DNA of 59,404 nt from Acidimicrobiales bacterium (lineage in GTDB: Bacteria; Actinomycetota; Acidimicrobiia; Acidimicrobiales; Bog-793): NCBI GenBank assembly GCA_035533595.1, contig DATLTN010000040.1, positions 1-59,404 on the forward strand, in the 5' to 3' direction. A program made the translations under genes and the position numbers. Shown piece by piece: positions 52,320 through 59,404 of the stretch (within the stretch, counting starts at the first letter, position 1; the number at the start of each line of letters is the position of its first letter). The notes beneath the pieces are model-generated. The model did not search any database, had not been told where the DNA came from, and saw only the letters and a program-made list of their open reading frames with translations.

Positions 52320-52359
52320 GGGGGAAAAGGTAGGCAGCGGCGCGCCGCTGCGCTTTACC

Positions 52360-54726
52360 TCAGCCAGCCGCTCGGTCACGGGCGCGCCGGCGGCGGGCGG
52401 CGCCGAGCGTCGCTCCCCCTCCCGCGACGAGGGCGAGCAGGGCCGCGAGGGCGAGGCCGAGGCCGAGGACGAGGCGGCGGGGGAGGTAGCTGAGCACCAG
52501 TCGGTGCACCCCCGCCGGGATCCGTGCCGACTGCTCGACCCCCGCGAGGCCGCGCACGGGGGCGAGCGCGGCGGGGTGGCCGTCGACGGTGAGGTGCCAT
52601 CCCGGGAGCGCCGTCACCGCCATCACGAGCGAGGCAGCACGCCGCGTCGTCGTCGTGAGGCTGAACGAGCCGTCGCCGCCGTCGACGACGCCCGAGACCC
52701 TCCCGCCGCCCGAAGGGAACGAGAAGCGCGCCGCCCCGGGCACCGCGGAGAGGCGCTCGTCCCCGGCGAGGATCCCGACGGTGCGCGTCCCGACCGGCGG
52801 CGCGAGCCAGGTGGGACTCAACACGTAGCCGATGCCGTAGCGGCGGGCGAGGGCCGCCGAGGTGATCGCCGGGACGAAGAGGCCGACGCCCTTTTGCACC
52901 GGGGCCGCGGCCGCGACCGGCCAGGTGCGGTAGTAGGCGGCGGGGGTGAGCGGGTCGTGGACACCGAAGAGGTGGATGCCGTAGCCGAGGTTGACGTTCG
53001 GGTACAGACCCGCCCGCGGCTCGGGTTGGCCGCTCGCGCTCGGGACCCCGAAGCTGCGCACGCCGTAGCGCCTCCCCGCGATCGACTGCAGCGCGGTGTT
53101 GCCGTTGTCGAGGCCGACGAGGCTGTCGCCGACGATCGCCTCGAGGCGCGCGGTCGCCGCCGTCGCGCCGTAGAAGGTGTGGCCGTAGGTGGGGATCCCG
53201 ACCCCGGCGGTGAACAGGAAGGTCCCCTCGCCGGCGACGAGGAGCGCGGCGGCTCCTCGCCGCAGCAGGAACCCGCCCCTCCCCGAGGCGAGGAAGGGGA
53301 CGACGACGAGGGCGCCGAGCGCGAGGGCGACGGGCCACACGAGGCTGTCGAGGCGCTGCCGCCGGCTGATCTCGAGGAGGCGGACCCCGAGCGAGTCGAC
53401 GAGCAGATAGGCGACCACCCCGCTCACCGCGAGCGCCCCGAGCCAGGCGGCGCGGCGCAGCACGCGGCTGCGCTCGGCGCCCCGCAGCTCGTCGAGGCCG
53501 ACGGCGCCGAGGAGCGCGACGAGGAAGGCGGACATCGTCCGCATCCGCTCGAAGCGCACCGCCCGCAGCTCGGGGATGCGGTCGACGAGGCCGAAGAAGA
53601 GCTGCAGCGGGCGGGGCTCGTAGGTGGCGACGAAGCTGAGGAGGAGCGCGAGGGCGAGGCCGGCGACGAGCGGCCGGCGCCAGGCCCCGAGCACGGCGAC
53701 GAGCGCGAGCACGGCCGCCACCACCCCGACGTAGGCGACGCTCTCGTAGTATGGCCAGAACTTGTAGGCCGAGAGCAGCGATGGCCCGGTCGGCAGGCCC
53801 GCGTAGCCCTGGGAGAACAGGAGCGCCATCGCGCTCGTCGGCAGGCCGACGTAGTTCCCGTCGTTGGCACGATGCGAGAGGGCGAGCACCTGCAGCCCCG
53901 GGAGCCAGAGCGGCGCGGAGAGCGCCGCACCGGCGACGCCGCCGCAGAGGGGACGGACGAGCCTCCTCCACGAGAGCCGCCGCCCCGCGAGCCGCCCGGC
54001 CACGAGCGCCCCGGCAGCGAGCGCCGCGAAGGCCATCGCGAGCATCACGTTGGCCTCGGGGAAGCCGCCGTAGACCGAGAAGGCGACGACGACCGCCAGC
54101 AGCACCACGTACCGCCACTTCTCGGAGCGCGCCGCGAGGACGAGCAGCGCGAGCAGGTAGCCCGCCCAGCAGAAGACGTCGGTGAGCGGCCAGGTGACCC
54201 AGTTCACGAAGGCGCCGGCGAGCATGAGCGACAGGCCGCCGAAGAGCGCGGCGAGGGGCCGCAGGCCGAGGACCCGCGCCGCGAGGTAGGTGCCGGTGCC
54301 GGCGATCAGCACCTTGCTCACGACGACCACGAGGAAGGCGGCGCGCAGCGGCGCGAGGTAGCTGAGCACGTCGGGGAGGCTGAGCACGGAGGACTCGAAG
54401 TTGAGGAACTCGGGCATCCCGAGCACCGAGTAGTCGTTCCACAGCGGGAAGTGCCCGGCGTGCACGAGCCGCCAGTCGAGGGCGTTCCAGCTCACCATCT
54501 GGCTCACGGCGTCGCCGTTGGCGAGGCTGTGCGGCGCTCCGTAGAGGCCGGCGGTGAGCGAGGTGAGGCCGCTGTCGAGATCGAAGCCCCCGAAGACGGT
54601 GCCGTCGCGCAACGCCGGCGCGAAGAATGCGAGGGCGACGAGGACGAGCACGGCGAGGCAGCAGACGTCGGTGCGGCGCTCGGTGAGCAGCCGGCGGCTC
54701 CGGGAGGCCAGCCGGGATACTCCCAT
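52360..54726 (-). CDS. YfhO-like large integral membrane protein
   Basis: 788 residues from the ATG at 54726, with TAGTGT 7 nt upstream; a longer open frame runs on as a shadow. About 12 hydrophobic helices, an N-terminal extracellular loop with DAVSQMVSWNALDWRLVHAGHFPLWNDYSVLG, a large extracellular domain (about residues 480-740), and a final TM helix. The family (YfhO/GT-C-like) is implicated in lipid- or wall-polymer glycosylation; the exact reaction here is unknown. Confidence 0.8.
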   Translation of the reverse strand: MGVSRLASRSRRLLTERRTDVCCLAVLVLVALAFFAPALRDGTVFGGFDLDSGLTSLTAGLYGAPHSLANGDAVSQMVSWNALDWRLVHAGHFPLWNDYSVLGMPEFLNFESSVLSLPDVLSYLAPLRAAFLVVVVSKVLIAGTGTYLAARVLGLRPLAALFGGLSLMLAGAFVNWVTWPLTDVFCWAGYLLALLVLAARSEKWRYVVLLAVVVAFSVYGGFPEANVMLAMAFAALAAGALVAGRLAGRRLSWRRLVRPLCGGVAGAALSAPLWLPGLQVLALSHRANDGNYVGLPTSAMALLFSQGYAGLPTGPSLLSAYKFWPYYESVAYVGVVAAVLALVAVLGAWRRPLVAGLALALLLSFVATYEPRPLQLFFGLVDRIPELRAVRFERMRTMSAFLVALLGAVGLDELRGAERSRVLRRAAWLGALAVSGVVAYLLVDSLGVRLLEISRRQRLDSLVWPVALALGALVVVPFLASGRGGFLLRRGAAALLVAGEGTFLFTAGVGIPTYGHTFYGATAATARLEAIVGDSLVGLDNGNTALQSIAGRRYGVRSFGVPSASGQPEPRAGLYPNVNLGYGIHLFGVHDPLTPAAYYRTWPVAAAAPVQKGVGLFVPAITSAALARRYGIGYVLSPTWLAPPVGTRTVGILAGDERLSAVPGAARFSFPSGGGRVSGVVDGGDGSFSLTTTTRRAASLVMAVTALPGWHLTVDGHPAALAPVRGLAGVEQSARIPAGVHRLVLSYLPRRLVLGLGLALAALLALVAGGGATLGAARRRRARDRAAG

Positions 54727-54923
54727 CGACGGCACACTACTGACGGGCCCCGCTCGATCCGCCGACCCCGCGCCTCGCGAGCCGCGACGGCGCACCAGCG
54801 AGCGTGACGCCGGCGCTCGTTTCTCCGACGAGGTACGCGTCTTACAGCGACAGGTAGCGGTCCGAGCCATTAGCTTGCCCACCAGCCCGAGGGGGCATGG
54901 AGGAGAGCGGAGGGGGGCTGCCA

Positions 54924-54968
54924 ATGAGTGCATCCGGCGCCACCGGACACGCCGGGAACGACCGATGA
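54924..54968 (+). CDS. 14-codon uORF translationally coupled to the universal stress protein gene
   Basis: ATG at 54924 with GGAGGGGGG upstream encodes MSASGATGHAGNDR and stops with TGA inside the ATGA that starts the Usp gene. The uORF has the good SD, while the Usp ATG has none of its own, so coupled re-initiation is the simplest reading. Whether the peptide matters is unknown. Confidence 0.5.
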   Translation: MSASGATGHAGNDR

Positions 54969-55426
54969 GCCGGCTCGTCGTCGGCGCCTCGAGCACCGAC
55001 CTCGCCGTCTTCGCGGCGGAGTCGGCGATCAGCCTCCTCGGCGAGGGCCATCGGGTGATCCTCCTCTGCGTGACGAACCCGGCGCTCGTCGCCTCACCCG
55101 CGAGCGACAGCGAGGCGGTCGCCACCGCCCGCCTCACCCTCGACACCGACGCCGGCCCCGAGGACGTCCTCGCCTCGGCCGAGCGCGTCGAGGCCGACGC
55201 CCGCAGCGACATCGACGAGGCGCTCCGCAGCCGCCACCTCGACGACAAGGTGCGCGTGCGCGTCGACACCGGAGAGCTCGGCGAGACCCTGTGCCGCGTC
55301 GCACTCGAGGAACGAGCCGATCTCATCGTCCTCGGTCGGCGACGCGCGACGCGCGCGCGACGCCTGCGGATGGTGATCGAGGCCGCCCACTGCCCGGTCC
55401 TCGTGGTGAACGAGCGCCGGGCGTAA
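54965..55426 (+). CDS. Universal stress protein (UspA family)
   Basis: 153 residues. LVVGASSTDLAVFAAESAISLLGEGHRVILLCV is the first beta-alpha unit; the end holds ERADLIVLGRRRATRARRLRMVIEAAHCPVLVVNE. The G-x2-G-x9-G(S/T) ATP loop is only partly recognisable (LGRRRATRARR), so nucleotide binding is uncertain. Start coupled to the upstream 14-codon ORF. Confidence 0.85.
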   Translation: MSRLVVGASSTDLAVFAAESAISLLGEGHRVILLCVTNPALVASPASDSEAVATARLTLDTDAGPEDVLASAERVEADARSDIDEALRSRHLDDKVRVRVDTGELGETLCRVALEERADLIVLGRRRATRARRLRMVIEAAHCPVLVVNERRA

Positions 55427-55603
55427 CTCCCCCGGCGCCTCCCGGCCGGAGTTGACTGCGCGAGCCCCGACGAGGAGCAGCAGAGGTGCCCTCGCCCGAG
55501 GCTCCCCTGCCCCAGCCTCCCGGCGGCTTCTCCCCGAGCAGGTGAAAGGGGGTGGCGCGTACGCTCCTCCGGGCGACCTGACCGGCGCCGGAGGAGGACG
55601 ACG

Positions 55604-56413
55604 ATGACCACCCCAGCTGGGACCGATCCGCGCCCCCTCGTCCGCGTCGAGCGGGGCGGGGGCGTCGCCGTCGTCCTCCTCGACCGCCCCGAGGCGCTGA
55701 ACGCGTTGAGCGACGGGCTGCGCGAGGCACTCGTCGGCGCGCTCGCCGGCATCGCCGAGGAGGAGGGGGTCACGGCGGTGGTGCTCACCGGGTCGGGGCG
55801 GGCCTTCTGCGCCGGCGGCGACCTGAAGGCGATGCAGCAGCGCCTCGAACGGCCGCAGGGCTCGGTCGCCTTCGCCGGCTGGCGCCGGATGCACACCGTG
55901 AGCGCGGCGGTCACGCTGCTGCACTCGCTCGACAAGGTGACCGTGGCCGCGGTGAACGGCCCCGCAGTCGGCCTCGGCTGTGACCTCGCGCTCTGTTGCG
56001 ACTTCGTCGTCGCCTCGAGCGAGGCCACGTTCGCGATGAGCTACGCGAAGCGGGGCCTCGTCCCCGACGGCGGCGGCATGTACTACCTGCCCCGTCGCGT
56101 CGGTCTCGCCAAGGCGAAGGAGCTCCTCTTCAGCGGGCGCACCGTGGCGGCCGAGGAGGCAATGGAGATCGGCATCGCCGACCGCCTCGTCGAGCCCGCG
56201 GCGCTGCTGGAGGCGGCCCGCACCCTCGCCGAGGAGATGACCGCGGCGTCGCCCACGGCGCTCGCCCTCACCAAGTCGATCCTCAACCGCTCCTTCGAGC
56301 TTGAGCTCGACGAGGTCTACGCGCTCGGCGCCTCGGCGCAGGCGATCTGCTACACGACCGACGACCACCGCGAGGCGGTCCGGGCCTTCCTCGACTCCCG
56401 CCGTCGTGGCTGA
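55604..56413 (+). CDS. Enoyl-CoA hydratase/isomerase family protein (PaaG-like)
   Basis: 269 residues, ATG after GGAGGAGGACG. SGRAFCAGGDLKAMQQ forms the oxyanion hole; VNGPAVGLGCDLALCCDFVVAS lacks the usual first catalytic Glu; GLVPDGGGMYYLPRRVG has Asp where hydratases have Glu, as in PaaG-type isomerases. This suggests an isomerase or altered reaction rather than a standard hydratase. It overlaps the next gene by 8 nt. Confidence 0.88.
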   Translation: MTTPAGTDPRPLVRVERGGGVAVVLLDRPEALNALSDGLREALVGALAGIAEEEGVTAVVLTGSGRAFCAGGDLKAMQQRLERPQGSVAFAGWRRMHTVSAAVTLLHSLDKVTVAAVNGPAVGLGCDLALCCDFVVASSEATFAMSYAKRGLVPDGGGMYYLPRRVGLAKAKELLFSGRTVAAEEAMEIGIADRLVEPAALLEAARTLAEEMTAASPTALALTKSILNRSFELELDEVYALGASAQAICYTTDDHREAVRAFLDSRRRG

Positions 56414-58538
56414 AGGAGGGGCGCGCCCCGCGGCTCCGAGCGGGCTGCAGGCCCTCGGCGCGCTCTGCCGCCCGCAGCGGGTGGCGGTCGTCGGCGGCTC
56501 CGCCGACCCCGGCAAGATCGCCGGCCGCCCCGTCCGCTTCCTCCACCGGGGAGGCTTCGCCGGCGCCTCCTACCTCGTCAACCCGAACCTGCCCGAGGTC
56601 GCCGGCTTCACGAGCGTGGGGAGCGTCGCCGCGCTCCCCGAGGTGCCCGACGCGGCCTTCGTCGCGCTCGGCACGGCCGGCGCGATCGCCGCGGTGCGCG
56701 AGCTCGCTGCGCTCGGCACCGCCGCCGCGGTCGTCCTCGCCGCCGGCTTCACCGAGAGCGGCGCGGAGGGGGCGAAGCGCCAGGCCGAGCTCCTCGCGGC
56801 GGCCGGGCCGATGCGCCTCCTCGGGCCGAACACCCTCGGCCTCGTCAACCTGAGCGACGGCGTCTACCTCACGGCGAGCGACGCGCTCGAGACCCCCGGC
56901 ATCAGCCGCGGCGCGGTCGGCGTGGCTGCCCAGAGCGGCGGCATCATGGCCTCGCTGCTGTCGCGCGCCGGGGGCAGGGGGATCGGCTTCTCGACGCTCC
57001 TCGCCACGGGCAACGAGGCGGACCTCGAGCTCGCCGACTGCGTCGAGTACCTCACCGAGGACGACAACACCGCGGTGATCGCCCTCTACATCGAGGCGCT
57101 GCGCTCGCCGCGGCGCTTCGTCGAGGTCGCCCGCCGCGCCGTGGCCGCCGGCAAGGCCGTCCTCGCCTACAAGGTCGGGCGCTCCGAGGCCGGAGCGCTG
57201 GCCGCGAGCTCGCACACCGGTGCGCTCGCGGGGAGCGACCGCGCCTACGACGCGCTCTTCGCCGAGGCGGGCGTCGAGCGCCTGACGCGCTTCACGGACC
57301 TCCTCGAGCTTCCGGCGGCGCTCGCCGCCGGGAAGCGCTCGGCCGGGCGGCGCGTCGGCGTGCTCACCACGACCGGCGGGGCGGCGACGGTCATCGCCGA
57401 CGCCTGCGGAGCGCTCGGCCTCGTACTCCCCGGCCTCGGCGCCGCGACGGCCGCGGCGCTCGGAGAGCTCGTCCCAGGCGGTGACGTCGACGCCAGCCAC
57501 AACCCGATCGACCTCACGCTCGCCGGCACCCGCAGCGAGGTGATGGCCCCCGTCATCGAGCTGCTCGCCGCCTGTGACGACTTCGACGCCCTGGTCGTCG
57601 TGCTCGGCTCGTCGGCCGTCGCCCGCCCCCGCCTCGTCGCCGACCCCCTCATCGCCTGCGCGGCCAGGCCGGGCGCGAAACCGCTCCTCGCCTACGTGAG
57701 CCCGCACCTCCCCGAGGTCCTCGAGCGCCTCAACCGGGCGGGCGTCCCCGCCTTCGAGGACCCCGAGAGCTGCGCCGCGGCGCTCGCCCTCCTCGCCGCG
57801 ACGAGCCCACCCGCCCCGTTTTCGGCTCCGCCGGCAGCCGCTCCTCACGCGGCGGCCGCGACGACCGGCGACGAGGTGGAGGCCAAGGAGCTCCTCGCCC
57901 GCCACGGGATCCCGAGCCCCCGCCGGGCAGTGGCGGCCGAAGCGACCGAGGCGGCGCGCCTCGCCGCTCACCTCACCCCGCCGTTCGCGCTGAAGGCGCT
58001 CGTACGCGGCCTCGCCCACAAGAGCGACGTCGGCGGGGTCGCGCTCGGCGTCGCCCTCGCGGACGTCCCCGCGGTGGGCGCCGCCCTCCTCGCCCGTGTC
58101 GGGGCGGCCCTCGGGGCGCCTCCCGCGGCCCTCCTCGTCGAGGAGATGGCCCACGGCGAGGAGCTGTTGCTCGGCATGGTGCGCGACCCGGGCCTCGGCG
58201 CGCTCATCGTCCTCGGCGCAGGGGGAGTCGCCGCCGAGCTGGTCGACGACACGGTGCTGCGCCTCGCACCGGTCGACCGACGCGGCGCCGAGGAGATGAT
58301 CGCCTCGCTGCGCCTCGCGCCCCTCCTGCAGGGGGCCCGCGGTCGCGAGCCGGTGGACCTCGAGGCGCTCGCCGAGGCCGTCGTCTCGTTCTCCGCGCTC
58401 GTCGAGGAGCTCGGTGAGACCCTCGCCGAGCTCGAGGTGAACCCGCTCGTGGTGGGGGCCGCGGGGGAAGGGGTCCTCGCCCTCGACGCCGTAGTCGGCT
58501 GGAGCGAGGCGATGCGCCCGCAGGGGAGCCCCTCCTAG
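56406..58538 (+). CDS. Fused ADP-forming acyl-CoA synthetase (acetate-CoA ligase family)
   Basis: 710 residues from the GTG at 56406. CoA-binding domain VAVVGGSADPGKIAGRPVRFLHRGGF, succinyl-CoA-ligase-like domains with QSGGIMASLLSRAGGRGIGFSTLLATGNEADLELAD and the phospho-His region SSHTGALAGSDRAYDALF, then a C-terminal ATP-grasp domain (from about 500) with DEVEAKELLARHGIP, FALKALVRGLAHKSDVGGVALG and ELEVNPLVV. Interconverts acyl-CoA, ADP and Pi with acid and ATP. The substrate is unknown. Coupled to the upstream crotonase-fold gene. Confidence 0.9.
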   Translation: MAEGGARPAAPSGLQALGALCRPQRVAVVGGSADPGKIAGRPVRFLHRGGFAGASYLVNPNLPEVAGFTSVGSVAALPEVPDAAFVALGTAGAIAAVRELAALGTAAAVVLAAGFTESGAEGAKRQAELLAAAGPMRLLGPNTLGLVNLSDGVYLTASDALETPGISRGAVGVAAQSGGIMASLLSRAGGRGIGFSTLLATGNEADLELADCVEYLTEDDNTAVIALYIEALRSPRRFVEVARRAVAAGKAVLAYKVGRSEAGALAASSHTGALAGSDRAYDALFAEAGVERLTRFTDLLELPAALAAGKRSAGRRVGVLTTTGGAATVIADACGALGLVLPGLGAATAAALGELVPGGDVDASHNPIDLTLAGTRSEVMAPVIELLAACDDFDALVVVLGSSAVARPRLVADPLIACAARPGAKPLLAYVSPHLPEVLERLNRAGVPAFEDPESCAAALALLAATSPPAPFSAPPAAAPHAAAATTGDEVEAKELLARHGIPSPRRAVAAEATEAARLAAHLTPPFALKALVRGLAHKSDVGGVALGVALADVPAVGAALLARVGAALGAPPAALLVEEMAHGEELLLGMVRDPGLGALIVLGAGGVAAELVDDTVLRLAPVDRRGAEEMIASLRLAPLLQGARGREPVDLEALAEAVVSFSALVEELGETLAELEVNPLVVGAAGEGVLALDAVVGWSEAMRPQGSPS

Positions 58539-58575
58539 GATCGGGCAGCGGCGCACTGCGGCGGAAGGAGCGACG

Positions 58576-59404
58576 ATGGCCGACGGCAAGCGGTGGCTGG
58601 GCGTCCACCTGAAAGACGACGGCGAGCTCGGCAACGCCGCGCTCCTCGACTGCGCCCACCTCGCCGAGGAGCTCGGCTTCTCGGCCGTCACGATGAACGA
58701 GGACGTCGGTCACGACTCCTTCGCCCTCCTCGGCGCGCTCGCCCGGGAGACACAGCGCATCACCCTCGGCACCGCGATCGTGAACGTCTACACCCGCTCG
58801 GCGATGCAACTCGCGATGGGGGCGGCGACCGTCGACGACCTCTCGGGGGGGCGCGCGCTGCTGGGGTTGAGCGTCGGCCACCACCCCTGGAACGACCAGT
58901 ACCACGGGATCCCCCTCGAGGCGCCGCTGCCCCGCCTGCGGGAGTACGTCGCCTTCCTGCGGGGCGTGCTCTCCGGCGAGGAGTACCACCACGAGGGGAA
59001 GGTCTTCCGCGGTGTCTCCACCAAGCTGCACTTCCCGCCGCTGCGCAGCGACCTGCCGATCCACGTCGGCGGCGACCGCGCCGGCATCTTGAAGGTCGCG
59101 GGCGAGATCGCCGACGGCGCGATCCTGAACGTCGTCTCGCCCGGCTACATCGAGTCCTTCGCCGCCGACCGCTTCTTCTCCTCGGCCGAGGCCGTGGGCC
59201 GCGACCCCTCGACCCTCGAGCTCACCGCGATCGTCACCTGCTGCCTCACCCCCGACCGCGACGAGGCGATCGCCCGCGCCAAGCGCTCCTTCGTCCGCCG
59301 CATCGGCACGAACCCGGAGAAGATGGCCGACACCCGTGGCGCCGAGGCGAAGGTGGAGATCGCCCACCTCGCCGAGCTGATCGCCGCCGGCAGGGCCGAG
59401 CAGG
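58576..59404 (+). CDS. LLM-class flavin-dependent oxidoreductase (3' truncated by window end)
   Basis: ATG at 58576 after GGAAGGAG; the frame is open to the last base (276 residues seen, of about 300-350). Luciferase-like TIM barrel: EELGFSAVTMNEDVGHDSFALLGALARETQRITLGTAIVN, TVDDLSGGRALLGLSVGHHPWND, LRGVLSGEEYHHEG and PIHVGGDRAGILKVAGEIADGAILN. Actinobacterial relatives often use F420; the cofactor cannot be decided here. Same direction as the CoA ligase. Confidence 0.9.
   Translation, partial: MADGKRWLGVHLKDDGELGNAALLDCAHLAEELGFSAVTMNEDVGHDSFALLGALARETQRITLGTAIVNVYTRSAMQLAMGAATVDDLSGGRALLGLSVGHHPWNDQYHGIPLEAPLPRLREYVAFLRGVLSGEEYHHEGKVFRGVSTKLHFPPLRSDLPIHVGGDRAGILKVAGEIADGAILNVVSPGYIESFAADRFFSSAEAVGRDPSTLELTAIVTCCLTPDRDEAIARAKRSFVRRIGTNPEKMADTRGAEAKVEIAHLAELIAAGRAEQ

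Overview
The window is very G+C-rich (about 70 % or more by eye) and densely packed with genes, many of them in overlapping ATGA/GTGA operons with many GTG starts. Its marker set points to an actinomycete: an NrtR-controlled nadA-nadB pair, an acyl-CoA carboxylase beta plus a small epsilon subunit, an EtfD-like quinone reductase, a MarP-like CvpA/trypsin protease, a mycothiol-type DinB protein, EgtB/EgtD, an LCP cell-wall ligase, long Lhr helicase and a luciferase-like (possibly F420-dependent) oxidoreductase. The archaeal-style ProRS and Sulfolobus-type glucose dehydrogenase suggest a deep lineage such as Acidimicrobiia, but that placement is inference. At least 14 genes have a TAnnnT box 6-8 nt before the start codon, so leaderless mRNAs are probably common.

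Layout. 0-6 kb: the tail of a Rieske oxygenase alpha subunit faces a MarR/LigB-type ring-cleavage pair; then an LCP protein, an SDR and an unknown protein. 6-14.6 kb: a secreted CHAP protein and prolyl-tRNA synthetase diverge from a 402-bp structured spacer with T-box-like elements; then asd and lysC (with an internal beta-subunit start), two cyclophilins, an S51 peptidase, a SixA-like phosphatase and a VIT-family transporter. 14.7-21.8 kb: an unknown protein, an orphan OmpR-type regulator, a PyrE-like phosphoribosyltransferase, MarP-like protease, GH15 enzyme, glucose dehydrogenase and MBL hydrolase. 21.8-27 kb (minus strand): EtfD-like protein, a 38-codon small ORF, egtB, egtD and a DinB-fold thiol-transferase. 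27-32.4 kb (plus strand): enoyl-CoA hydratase, CoA-transferase A/B, thiolase, etfB, etfA. This forms a beta-oxidation/ketone-body module whose electrons would leave through ETF to the divergently encoded EtfD.

32.4-39.5 kb: a siderophore-interacting ferric reductase, two tRNA-Ser genes flanking tadA, a Bcr/CflA transporter and a small zinc-ribbon gene, then SRP RNA, dnaX, ybaB and recR. 39.5-48.2 kb: acyl-CoA carboxylase beta and epsilon, Lhr helicase, a His-rich PadR regulator, an MFS transporter and a VOC protein. 48.1-54.7 kb (minus strand): nadA-nadB behind two tandem palindromic NrtR-like operators, DUF3293, nrtR and a large YfhO-like membrane protein. 54.9 kb to the end: a universal stress protein with a coupled 14-codon uORF, an enoyl-CoA hydratase, an ADP-forming acyl-CoA synthetase and a truncated LLM flavin oxidoreductase.

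The strongest leads are: (1) the His-rich PadR gene and the ferric-reductase gene, 13 kb apart, carry the same 14-bp promoter element, which looks like a dispersed version of the E. coli YqjI/YqjH nickel-iron circuit; (2) the 38-codon ORF ends 2 nt before egtB; (3) the proS leader resembles a T-box; (4) TAnnnT-start signatures are frequent. No CRISPR array, IS element, prophage or rRNA was seen.
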